64,000 nucleotides of DNA, from assembly GCA_022829145.1 (NCBI GenBank), contig CM040751.1:2669364-2733363 (forward strand), in the 5' to 3' direction. Shown here piece by piece: positions 31,358-42,531 of the stretch; the stretch's first letter is position 1; every line of letters begins with the position of its first letter. The stretch comes from Albula goreensis (Eukaryota > Chordata > Actinopteri > Albuliformes > Albulidae). The notes beneath the pieces were generated by a model. It ran no database searches and had not been told where the DNA came from. It worked only from the letters and a program-made list of their open reading frames with translations. The position numbers and the translations under genes were made by a program.

Positions 31358-32911
31358 TCCAGGTAGACCCTAAGTGTTTGGACAGTGGACACATTTTGCT
31401 GTTGTTTTGGCTCTGTACTGTAACATGGTGGATTTGAAATTTAAAAAATTACTGTTAGGTTGAAGTGCCGAAATTCTGCTTTAATTTCAGGGTGTTTACA
31501 TCCGTAGTGGTTGAACAGTGCAGGAATTGTAGCCCGACTGATATGTAATCCACCCCAAGTTTTAGGGGATCAGAAGTAATTGTAAAATTGGCTACTTAAA
31601 TGTTGCTTTTGTCGGTGCGTTTCGTTCTCATTGTTACCTCAAGCGCAACAGAGCTAACAGAAGGTGTTAAGCTACTTGTAGGTGTGACATTTGCATTTGG
31701 AATCTGCTGTCTCTCAACGTGAGTACTAAAGAAGCGTCAATGCCAGTACAGCAGGCATTTTTCAGACTACTAGGTGTGTCAAAATCAACAGTTTGATACA
31801 TTATAAGGGAGCGAGAACGCACTGATGAGCTCAGAAATGGCAAACAAGCAGACTCTGGAAAACCAGTGGGAGTGGATGACGGGAGAATACTCGGAATGAG
31901 CAGATCAAGAACACTGTCAAGGATGTCCAGGTCTAGACGTGTCAAAGGCTAGCAGCAAGAGAAGACCATACTAGCATTAGAGGGGTCACCGTAGGTTGCC
32001 TCAGTGAGCCTCACAAATAGCACAGCCAGGTTACAGTTTGCGAAAAAAAACCAGTAGAGTTCTGAAACAAAGTGTTATGGACAGATGAGACAAAGAACAA
32101 CCCTGACAGAGTGATGGAAAGAAGGAGTGCAGCTAATGAGCAGGAACATTCCGACTCGTCTGTCAAACATGTCAAAGAAGGTGTGATGGCTTGGGCATGA
32201 TTGGCTGCCGATGCAACTGCCTCACCTGCGTTCAGTGATGATGTCACTGCTGATGGCCGCTGCCGGACGGATGCGGAAGTATCCAGAAACTTCTTGTCTG
32301 CTCAGATCCCAGGAAATGCAGCCGGAGTCATTGGATGATGCTTCCTGCTTCGTGCCGCAGGACCTGCAGTATGCGTTGGGTCCGTGGGATGCAAAGTAGG
32401 ACATGGTGTCCAGCGCCAGCAACCCGGCGGGAGTTCGGATCTAATCCTGGAGAAACTCAGTCAAAATACAGGCCAGATACAGGCACCTCATACAGAGCCA
32501 AAAAGTGGAGTGTGCTTTGACTGGCCACATCAGTCTCCTGAGCTTAGGTCAGCTGAGCTTGCGTCTCACTTGCTAAAGAGCAGGCTGAAGGCAAGAAGCC
32601 CCTGAGACAAGCAAGAACCGAAAATGGCTGCAGTACAGGCCTGACAGACCAACACCAAAGAAGATAAGTGTCTGGGGTTGTCTGTGGGTCATACACTTCA
32701 GGCAGGAATAGACTGCAAAGGATTTGCAACCACATATGAAATATTATGACTTTATAATTATTGAGTACCTGTTACTAATGGAATGGAAGTTAGTATAACT
32801 TCATAGTCATTGTTTCCTTTCAAATACAGTGTGCTGGATATCAGAGCCAAAACAACAAAAATGGGTCACAATGCAAATGTAATGCAGTGCAAATATGTAT
32901 GGACCGCACTG
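31358..32911 (+). mobile_element. Degenerate Tc1/mariner-type transposon
   Basis: About 1.55 kb, the normal Tc1 length. The left end (TTTGGACAGTGGACAC then GTTGTTTTGGCTCTG) is inversely repeated at the right end (CAGAGCCAAAACAACA then GGACCGCACTG, followed by TA). The interior keeps transposase text on the + strand: WPHQSPELRSAELASHLLKS at about 32520-32580, equivalent to the Tc1 block around SPDLNPIEHxxxxLK, then a region like LQAGIDCKGFATTYE near 32700-32740. The N-terminal half shows only traces (GVSKSTV-like near 31770). There are many stops and shifts, so it is long dead. Confidence 0.8.
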
Positions 32912-33242
32912 TATTTTTGCTATAGAGCTAGTCAGAAGAGTGCATTTGATTCAGGTGTGAGGAGCTGCGGAAGATCCCTAGATTGGCAAAGTATCTGTCC
33001 TTTATTGCAGGTTGCGTGGTTGCTTAGATTTACCGCTTCCCTGTTATCTTCTGCTAGTGTTATTGAAGTGTAGTTGTTGCCTTGTTGATTTAGTTTCTTC
33101 TCGTTAGCTGATTGTTTGTATTTCTGCTCAATGATCGGTCAGCTGTTAATCGTTTCCTAATAGGCTGTGCTTATAGTTTCACTTGGAGCGACGCTATATT
33201 AGTATCGTATCGGCACCTTATGCCAAGGGTGTTATCAAGGCA

Positions 33243-34380
33243 CCTTGTCCCCTCTGTACTCATTCCTTGGCCCTGGTGTCTCTCTATCTTCTTACCACTG
33301 CTATGCTGATGATACTCAACTTTACTTCTTCTTCTCTCCATCAGACACACAGGTTTCTGCTTGCATCTCGGCTTGCCTGAGGGATGTCCAGAGCTGGATG
33401 GATAAACACCATCTTATGCTCAACCCAGGCAAGACCGAGCTGCTCTTCTTTCCTGCTCCTTCCTCGCCCATCTTGGACTTCTCCATTTCTCTTGGGAACA
33501 CCCTGGTTTCATCTTCGTCCTGTGCGAAGAACCTCGGAGTGGTGATCGACAACAGGCTGTCACACTCCAAGAACATCACAGCGGTGAGTCGGGTGTGCAG
33601 GTTCTTCCTGTACAGCATCCAAACAATCCACCCCTTTCTCACCACCTACTCTACTCAGCATCTGGTCCATGCAATGGTTCTGTCCCGCTTGGACTACAGC
33701 AACCCCCTTCTTGCTGGTCTTCCAGCGTCTGCCATCAGACCCCTGCAGCTCATCCAGAATGCTGCAGCCCGTCTGATCTACAACCTCCCTAGAGACTCTC
33801 ATGTGACCCCCTTGCTCACTGCCCTCCCCTGGCTGCCTGTTATAGCTCGCATCAAATTTAAAACTTTGGTGCAAGCATACCAGGCTGTTAAGGGGACAGC
33901 TCCAACTTACCTCCGGAAGATCATCAGACCCTGAACCCCTGCCAGACCCCCTCCGCTCTGCCACCTCTGGTCGCCTGAGGCTCCCCCTCTCCGCTCCTCC
34001 ACTTCCAGGTCACGTCTGCTGTCTGTCTGGCCCCCCTGGTGGTGGAATGACCTTCCTATGGAGGTCAGAACAGCAGAGACACTGGCCACCTTCAAGCGCA
34101 GACTGAAGACTCACCTCTTCAGGCTGCACCTCTCCCCTCCCCTCCCTTGCTCTTTATAATGTGTCTATTATTTGCTCTTTAATCTGTGATTAGGCTGTTT
34201 AGTTAGTCTGTAGTCTGTAGGGGAGTCCTGATCTATTCGATCACCTTTGGCACTTGGGACTTTACCCCTCTCTAGGGTTATCTTTGCACTTTTTGTACTG
34301 TTCTTATGCACTTTGCCTTGTAAGTCGCTCTGGATAAGAGCATCTAACAAATGCCCCTAATGTAATGTAATGTAATGTAG
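33243..34380 (+). mobile_element. 5'-truncated L2-type LINE
   Basis: The retained reverse-transcriptase end starts just before the catalytic box, YHCYADDTQLY at about 33296-33328. Then come SWMDKHHLMLNPGKTELLFF, NLGVVIDNRLSHSKNI, the LDYSNPLLAGLP block and LPWLPVIARIKFKTL, all standard for L2. A stop at 33932-33934 and frame shifts after it break the end (KRRLKTHLFRLH is in another frame). The 3' end has GTAAGTCGCTCTGGATAAGA and a (TAATG)n tail at 34350-34378. It is a dead copy, 1.1 kb of a usual 3 kb or more. Confidence 0.9.
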
Positions 34381-34479
34381 AGTGCTGTGACTGGAAATAC
34401 AGTGTGGGCATAGGTGTTGGTAGTTATGCAGTGAGCTATCAGGTACAAGTCTGTCTCCATCTTTTCTTGCAGAGACACC

Positions 34480-37400
34480 ATGAGTGCAGCTGCTCTCCAG
34501 ATTGGAGACCAGCTGATTCTGGAAGAGGACTATGATGAAAACTATATCCCCTCTGAGCAAGGTAGGGGCTGGATGGCTGATGTCATGATGAAAGGTTCCG
34601 CACTGAAAATAATACTCCAGAATAGCCTCACTGTGTGCATTTTCTCAGGTAAGAGTGAAATGGCGAAAACATGGTAATGCTGTTAAGGATTATGAAATAT
34701 ATACTGTTGCGCTTTAAAAAATAATGGGGAAATGTTATAGGGTTAACTAATTCATTATTTGATAATGGCTACCATTATCTACGGTTGATATTATCTACAG
34801 TTTACATTCAGTTAATGTATAATGATACATTATGTTCAGTGTGGTTTCCATGTTGCACAGTGAATGAGAGACTGGAGTGTGTGCTCGCACAGTGCAGTAG
34901 GTGAGCATTTTGTGATCCCCTCCCTCAGAGATCCTGGAGTATGCCCGGGAGATCGGCATCGATCCGGAGCGCGAGCCCGAGCTGATGTGGCTGGCACGCG
35001 AGGGCATCGTGGCGCCGCTGCCGCCCGAGTGGAAACCCTGGTGAGGAAGCGGAACACGCCTCTACACCCCCGCTCACACTCGCACGCCACTACATACTCC
35101 TCACCAGTATACATGCAACACTCTGTACACACAGTGTATGGTACGGTACAGTGCATGTGTGGCAGTCAGTTATGGTCGCTTACTGTTCTCTCATCAAACT
35201 GTACTGGTTCTTTGCCTCCCGTGGGGTCTTGGTGCTGCAGGCTGTTGTAATTGCAATCTGTTCCTTCGTTGTCTCTGAGCCTTGAAGTGACCTGATCTCT
35301 CTCTCTCTGTCTTTTCTATACCCTCACCCCACCCCCTACACCCTCTATCCACCCTCACCCCCTACACCCTCTATCCACCCTCACCCCCTACACCCTCTAT
35401 CCACCCTCACCCCTACACCCTCTATCCATCCACCCTCACCCCCTCCACCCCCACACAGCCAGGATGTGACCGGGGACGTTTATTACTTTAACTTCTCCTC
35501 GGGCCAGTCCACCTGGGACCACCCGTGCGACGAGCAGTACCGCAGCCTCGTCATCCAGGAAAGGGGGCGCGCCCAAGCCCACGCCGGCCCCTCCAAGAAG
35601 GAGAAGAAGAAGAAGAAGGAAAAGAAAGAGAAGAAAGCAAAAGAGGCCCTCAAAGCCCCCACTGTGAGTCCGAGCTGGTTCTGTTACTCTGTTCCCACAG
35701 CGCTGACTCATTTGCCGTCACGCAGAGAGAACGGGCACCGTCCAACATGTGCTTTCAGGCCTGCTCAGGCATTTACACTCTTAAATTTTGTAAACCAAGC
35801 TGGTTATACGAGAGCCCTGGTGCATTTTACAGGAGAAGTACAGGCCATCTCTTACAAGTGAAGCTGACATGAACTAATTTCCTGTGAATGAAGGAAAATG
35901 TGGTAGATCTGTGTAGCTATGTGACATCAGGAAAAATATTGCCTTGAACTGAATATAACTCATATTTTTAAAGGTAACTTCAGTTTCATACTGACGCAAC
36001 AACTTTCCATATTCGCACATCAAATTAGCATCATTTATTTGTACATTTAAAAACATCACTGGGTTTTGGTACATTGATAGATACTTTTTTTGATTCCCAG
36101 TGCTGTGTTTGTCAGTGGAAGTAAATAAACAAAAAAAGTGGCATAAATAAATGTGGACCCCTGTATTTGTTCTGTGTTTGGCGCCCCCTGGTGGTGATAT
36201 GGCGATAGTGCCACAGGCCTGAAAGGCGTATTGTGCTGCTGTTTGTGCTCTGAGCTCATTGGTATATTTGTGTCTCCCGCAGCCTGTGGGCTCAGGCCTG
36301 GGGCCCCTGCAGGCCCCGCTGGGCTCGCTGGGCTCCTTGGGCCCGCTGCGGGGGCTGTCCAGTGGGCCCATCCCCTCTCTCAGGGGGTCCATGGGTAGCT
36401 CCGGGGGGCTGGAGCCCCTGAAGACTCCGCTGGGGGTGAGTGATTCAGCAGTGAGAGCGGTCAGACTCACACGGTGGACTACCACCATCTTGATTATGCA
36501 GCCTGCTATGAGCTCTCTCTCTCTCTCTCTCTACCCCAAAATCCTCTGTCTGCTGTGAGTCCTCCTGTGTGTGACCTCCCTCCCTTCCTCATTCCCTCAC
36601 TCTTTCAGTCTTTCCTAGCTCTCTCATTTTGGCTGCCATTCCTTTCTCTCATGTCTCCCTTCACTTCTTTAATTTGCAGTCTGTGTCCCTCTCCTCCCTC
36701 CTCTGTCTTTACTTTTTGTTTCCTCTCTTGCATCAGCTAAAGCCCCCTTTTCTTCCTCTTCTTCCTTTTCTCTCTTCTCCCCCTATCTCTATTTCTGTTA
36801 ATCTCCCTCCCTAACTATACATGATACACTTAGTTTACTCACACAACATTTAGATGTAAATGTTTAATATCTAAATGCATTGGAGTAGATGTCAAAGTCT
36901 CTCAAAGTTATGACAACATTGTATAGATGAACACAGCAGTGTCAGTAACAGAGCACTAACCCCGCCCCCTGTCTCTGTGCTCCAGTGTTCCTCCAATAAC
37001 CCCGCCCCATCTCTGCACTCCAGTAACCCCGCCCCCGTCTCTGTGCTCCAGTGTTCCTCCAATAACCTGCCCCCCTTCTCTGTGCTCCAGTAACCCCGCC
37101 CCCCTGTCTCTGTGCTCCAGTGTTCCTCCAATAACCCCGCCCCCCATCTGTTCCTCCAGGCCCCCCTCTCCTCTCTGTGCTCCAGACAGGAAGAGCGCGT
37201 GTCACTCACTCTGCCCGGGTTCGAGGATGAGGAGGAGAAAGGCTCAGAGAAGGAGGTGAGCTACTCACACTATCTTTCTGCCTGTTTGTCAGGAACTGAA
37301 TGGATTGTCTCTTATCTTTGGAAGTAGATCACATGGGTCATTTGGGTCACATGGGACGTTTTGATTTCAGTTGTTTTTTGTGATGTTTGTGAACTGTAAA

Positions 37401-40400
37401 GGTAGGAATGTGTTGTGTAGATACGACACTGTGGTATGTGTGTTTGTGCTATGTAAACTTTGTGTGAGACCTGGTTTTCCATGTAGAAGGCTGTGTGTTA
37501 GGTGTGGTGTTGTGTGTAGAAGGCTGTGTTAGGTGTGGTGTTGTGTGTAGAAGGCTGTGTGTTAGGTGTGGTGTTGTGTGTAGAAGGCTGTGTTAGGTGT
37601 GGTGTTGTGTGTAGAAGGCTGTGTGTTAGGTGTGGTGTTGTGTGTAGAAGGCTGTGTTAGGTGTGGTGTTGTGTGTAGAAGGCTGTGTGTTAGGTGTGGT
37701 GTTGTGTATAGAAGGTTGTGTGTTAGGTCTGGTGTTGTGTGTAGAAGGTTGTGTGTTAGGTGTGGTGTTGTGTGTAGAAGGTTGTGTGTTAGGTCTGGTG
37801 TTGTGTGTAGAAGGCTGTGTTAGGTGTGGTGTTGTGTGTAGAAGGTTGTGTGTTAGGTCTGGTGTTGTGTGTAGAAGGTTGTGTGTTAGGTGTGGTGTTG
37901 TGTGTAGAAGGTTGTGTGTTAGGTCTGGTGTTGTGTGTAGAAGGCTGTGTTAGGTGTGGTGTTGTGTGTAGAAGGTTGTGTGTTAGGTCTGGTGTTGTGT
38001 GTAGAAGGTTGTGTGTTAGGGTCTGGTGCTTGTGTTAGGTATGGTGTTGTGTGTAGAAGGCTGTGTTAGGTGTGGTGTTGTGTGTAGAAGGTTGTGTGTT
38101 AGGTGTGGTGTTGTGTGTAGAAGGTTGTGTGTTAGGTGTGGCTTTGTGTGTTACAGAGTTCCCGGGGAACAGGCCGCTTGCTGCAGAACCTGCATTTTGA
38201 CCTTGATGCGCTGGGTGGGGGACTGCAGTATGAGGTACACACAGACACACACACACACACACCATGGCAGTCCCTCATAGCAGAGGATGATGATGCTGTA
38301 GGGCTCACTACAGTATAGCAGGGTGAGAAGCACAGCTGCGCCGTAGGGCTCACTACAGTACAGCAGGGTGGGAAGCACAGCTGCACCGTAGGGCTCACTC
38401 CAGTACAGCAGGGTGAGGAGCACAGCTGCGCCATAGGGCTCACTACAGTATAGCAGGGTGAGGAGCACAGCTGCGCCGTAGGGCTCACTACAGTATAGGC
38501 TGGTTTATACTCCATTGGGTGACTGTCCCTGCAACCAATGGCATTGCAGGGTTGAAAACACAGCTGCTTTGTGGGAAAGTGACCTGTCAGACTTCCTCAG
38601 CTCAATGTTGTAAAATAGATGCTGGCACAGTTTAAGTATAGGTGTGCTGGTGCAGCTAACTTTGTGGTGGACTTCCTGGTTTTAATGGCCTCCTGGGGGA
38701 GGTTGGGAAATGTAGTTCAAATCACCATGCAGATAGAATGGGCAGGGTCTAGATGCAAGAACAGGGGAGGGATGACAAAGGAGGCAGTCAATGGCAAATT
38801 GCAGGTTGGTCTGCTGTTTGTTTTTTACCGGCCTGTCTACACCTCCCACAGGACAGTGAAGCTAGTGCAATGGGCCAGGCGGAGGAGAAGACTGACCCCG
38901 AGCTCCAGGACCTGGCCCTGTCCCCCGAACACAGCCCTGAACCCCCCTCCCAGGTACACAGCACCCCCTCCACTTCTTTCTGTCCTCTCACACACCCTTT
39001 CACCACTCTTCTTTCTCTTTTCTCTCCTCTCTCTCTAAACTCGTGTCACACACTTCTCTGTCTCGCCTCTTTATTTCACCGTCTCACGCTTTAACCGTTT
39101 GTTGTCTCTCATTGTCTGTCACTCCTGTTCTTATGTCTCTTTTCCTTTCCCCCCTTTGAACCTCCTCTTGTCTGTAATTTGCAGAAAACATTTCTGTAAG
39201 TTGATTGGTCAGTGTCAGACAGGCTGGAATGGTTGTGATTCCTTGTTGAAGGGGTTAATAAAGGTCGGGTTATGGTGTGGGTCCGCCCTCCGCTGTTGTG
39301 CAGTTGTTTGTCAGAGTGTTTTGGCGCTGTGCTCTCTGCCCCGTCAGTGTCGTTGCTCTGTGGTGTTTGGATGGCGTGGCCTGGACCGTCCTCTCCGAGT
39401 CTGTCTTGGATATCTGTGTGTCTCTGTTTGTCATTCCACATTTCCTCTTTAAGCCCTTCTCTCTGTGCTTGTCATTGATTAATGCGTATGTTTCTTCAAC
39501 AAGTTCCACCCATGGTGTGTACAGGTAGAGAGCATGCATTCTGGTCCCTGTGTCTTCACGTCATTGGTCTGTTTTCCACCTCTTCCCCACCCCCCCCCGT
39601 CCCTGGTTTATTTTTTATGTGTCTGCATGCCCCCCCCCCCTCCCCCCCCCTTTGTCCAACTTGCCGCCGAAGGACTCCCTCTGCGGCCGGCACCTCCACT
39701 CCTCTCCACCAGGGGGCAGCAGCGCCTCGGCCTGCCCCCCCACCTCCGGCCTGCAGCCCCCCAGCCACAGCCTGAGGGAGGAGGGTGAGGAGGCGGATGG
39801 GGCGGAGCAGCGGATGGAAGAGGAGGGGGCGAGCTCAGCTCCGGAGGAGGAGCTGGAGGCGGGAGGGCTGGAGGAGGAGGTTCTAGAGGAGGGCACGGAG
39901 AGTGAGGGACAGGGGGCACAAACGGGGAGAGCAGCAAAGGCTGAGGAGAGGAGGAGGAGGGAGCGGAGGACAGCGATGAAGTAGTTGAGGAGTGTGTGGA
40001 GGTGGGAGATGAGCAGAAGGCTGGAGAGAGTGAGGAGGAGGAGCAGCCATATGGGAACAGTGGTGGGGAGGAAGGAGGGAGGGGGCAAAGCCCAGGACAG
40101 CATGGGGCAACAGGAGACGAGCGATGAGGGAAAGGAGGAAGAGGAGGCAGAAGAGAGTGAAGAGGTGATTGAGCAGTTTGATAGAAGTGAAGATGGGGGG
40201 TGGATGTAGGAGAGGAGGAGGAAGAGGGAGTGGTAGAGCGGTGCGTTAAAGGTCAGGAAGTCAAAGAGGATGGAGAGAGTGAAGAGGTGTTAGAGACTGG
40301 TGAAAAGAGTGAAGAAGAGGAGGAGAGGGATGAAGAAAAGGAGGAGAGTGAGGAGGTTATAGAGCGGTGTGTTAAAAGTGAGGAAGAGGAGGAGAAGGAT

Positions 40401-42479
40401 GAGGAAAAGGAGGAGGAGAGTGAAGAGATTGTAAGCGCTGAGGAAGAGGAGGAGAGGGGTGAAGAAAAGGAGGAGAGTGAGGAGGTTATAGAGCGGTGTG
40501 TTAAAAGTGAGGAAAAGGAGGAGAGTGAGGAGGTTATAGAGCGGTGTGTTAAAAGTGAGGAAGAGGAGGAGAAGGATGAAGAAAAGGAGGAGAGTGAAGA
40601 GATTGTAGAGTGCTGTGTTAAAAGTGAGGAAGAGGAGGAGAAGGATGAAGAAAAGGAGGAGAGTGAAGAGATTGTAGAGCGCTGTGTTAAAAGTGAGGAA
40701 GAGGAGGCGGAGCAGGAAGGATTGGGGGAGGAGCTTGTGAAAGAGGGGTGTGCCCAGGGCAAAAAGGGGGGTGAGGAGGAGGAGGAGCAGGGAGAAGGGC
40801 ACACGGCGAAGAAACGGGCCCACAGATCGGATCCCCACCCTCGTGAGGTAGGGTCTGTGTTACCCTACCAACGCAGCCCTTTTCCCACCATGCCTTGCCC
40901 ACGCGCCTAAGTCACCCCCTGCCCCCTCTCTGTGGGAGCAGCGGAGGGGCCCCAACCCCCTTCCCGAGGGGCACATACACACCCCTCTCTGGCCCCTGTG
41001 CTGTGATTGGGCTACCAAAACCCCCAGCTGCTGAAGGCCTTCAGGACTGGATCAGGACACACTGCAAACCCTGCCCCCCCATGCAGGGGACCCCCCCGCT
41101 GACCCAGCCTACTCCTGTCTGTGCCGCTCTGTGCTGCATGGCTGTTCACCTGAGCAGGGCTGTGTGCACTGGACGAGCCTCTCTCCTTTTCCCTCGCCCG
41201 AATCTCCTCTCCACCCCTCTCTCTCGCTCCCTGTGTGCTTCGTACCGAATCTGCCTCTGCCCCATCTTACCAGTGTCCACCTTTGTGTTTGCGTGTGTGT
41301 GCGCGTGCGTGTGTGTGTGTGTGCATTTGTGCTTCTATGCGTGTGCGCCAGTGCGTGTGTGTATGGGCACGTGTGTGCGTGTCCGTGCGTGCGCATTTGT
41401 GTGTGTGTGTGTGTCTGTGTGCGTGCGTGTGTGTGTCCAGTCTCTCCTGAATAATGGCTGCCTCACTGCAGGACTCTGATGCCAGTGAGCACATAGAAGT
41501 TGCCTCGACTTCCACCGACGACCTCAAGGTCAGACACCGGCTTACATCAGCTTGGAATATTTACAGTCCCACACCTGTATTCTCACATTTATACTGTCCG
41601 ACACACCTGTGTTCTCTCATTTACACTGTCCCACACACCTGTGCTCTCTCATTCACACTGTCCCACACACCTGCGTTCTCTCATTCACACTGTCCCACAC
41701 ACCTGTGTTCTCTCATTTACACTGTCCCACACACCTGTGTTCTCTCATTTACACTGTCCCACACACCTGTGTTCTCTCATTCACACTTACACACCTATGT
41801 TCTCTCATTTACACTGTCCCACACACCTGTGTTCTCTCATTTACACTGTCCCACACACCTGTGTTCTCTCATTTACACTGTCCCACACACCTGTGTTCTC
41901 TCGTTTACACTGTCCCACACACCTGTGTTCTCTCGTTTACACTGTCCCACGCACCTGTGTTCTCTCATTCACACTGTCCCACACACCTGCGTTCTCTCAT
42001 TCACACTGTCCCACACACCTGCGTTCTCTCATTTACACTGTCCCACACACCTGTGTTCTCTCATTTACACTGTCCCACACACCTGTGTTCTCTCATTTAC
42101 ACTGTCCCACACACCTGTGTTCTCTCATTCACACTGTACACTGTTCTCTCATTCCACAGTCCCACACACCTGTGTTCTCTCATTCACACTGTCCCACACA
42201 CCTGTGTTCTCTCATTCACACTGTCCCACACACCTGTGTTCTTTCATTCACACTGTCCCACACACCTGTGTTCTCTCATTTACACTGTCCCACACACCTG
42301 CGTTCTCTCATTTATGCTGTCCCACACAGTCATTTATTCCCAACACCTGTGTTCTCTCATTTACACTGTCCCACACATGTGTCACACACTGCATTTACAC
42401 TGTCCCAAACCTGTGTTTCACTGTCCCACACATGTGCACATTTACCTGTCCCACACAGTAGTATTAAAAGCTATTGTGT

Positions 42480-42531
<52 letters not shown>

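Noticed and set aside
37590-38040. Cys/Val/Arg-rich open frames
   Set aside because: They come from the 31/33-bp minisatellite with no stops in the unit.
40253-40838. Minus-strand frames of about 180 codons rich in Ser, Leu and Phe
   Set aside because: They are antisense of the Glu-rich cep164 exon; GAG/GAA codons read as CTC/TTC on the other strand.
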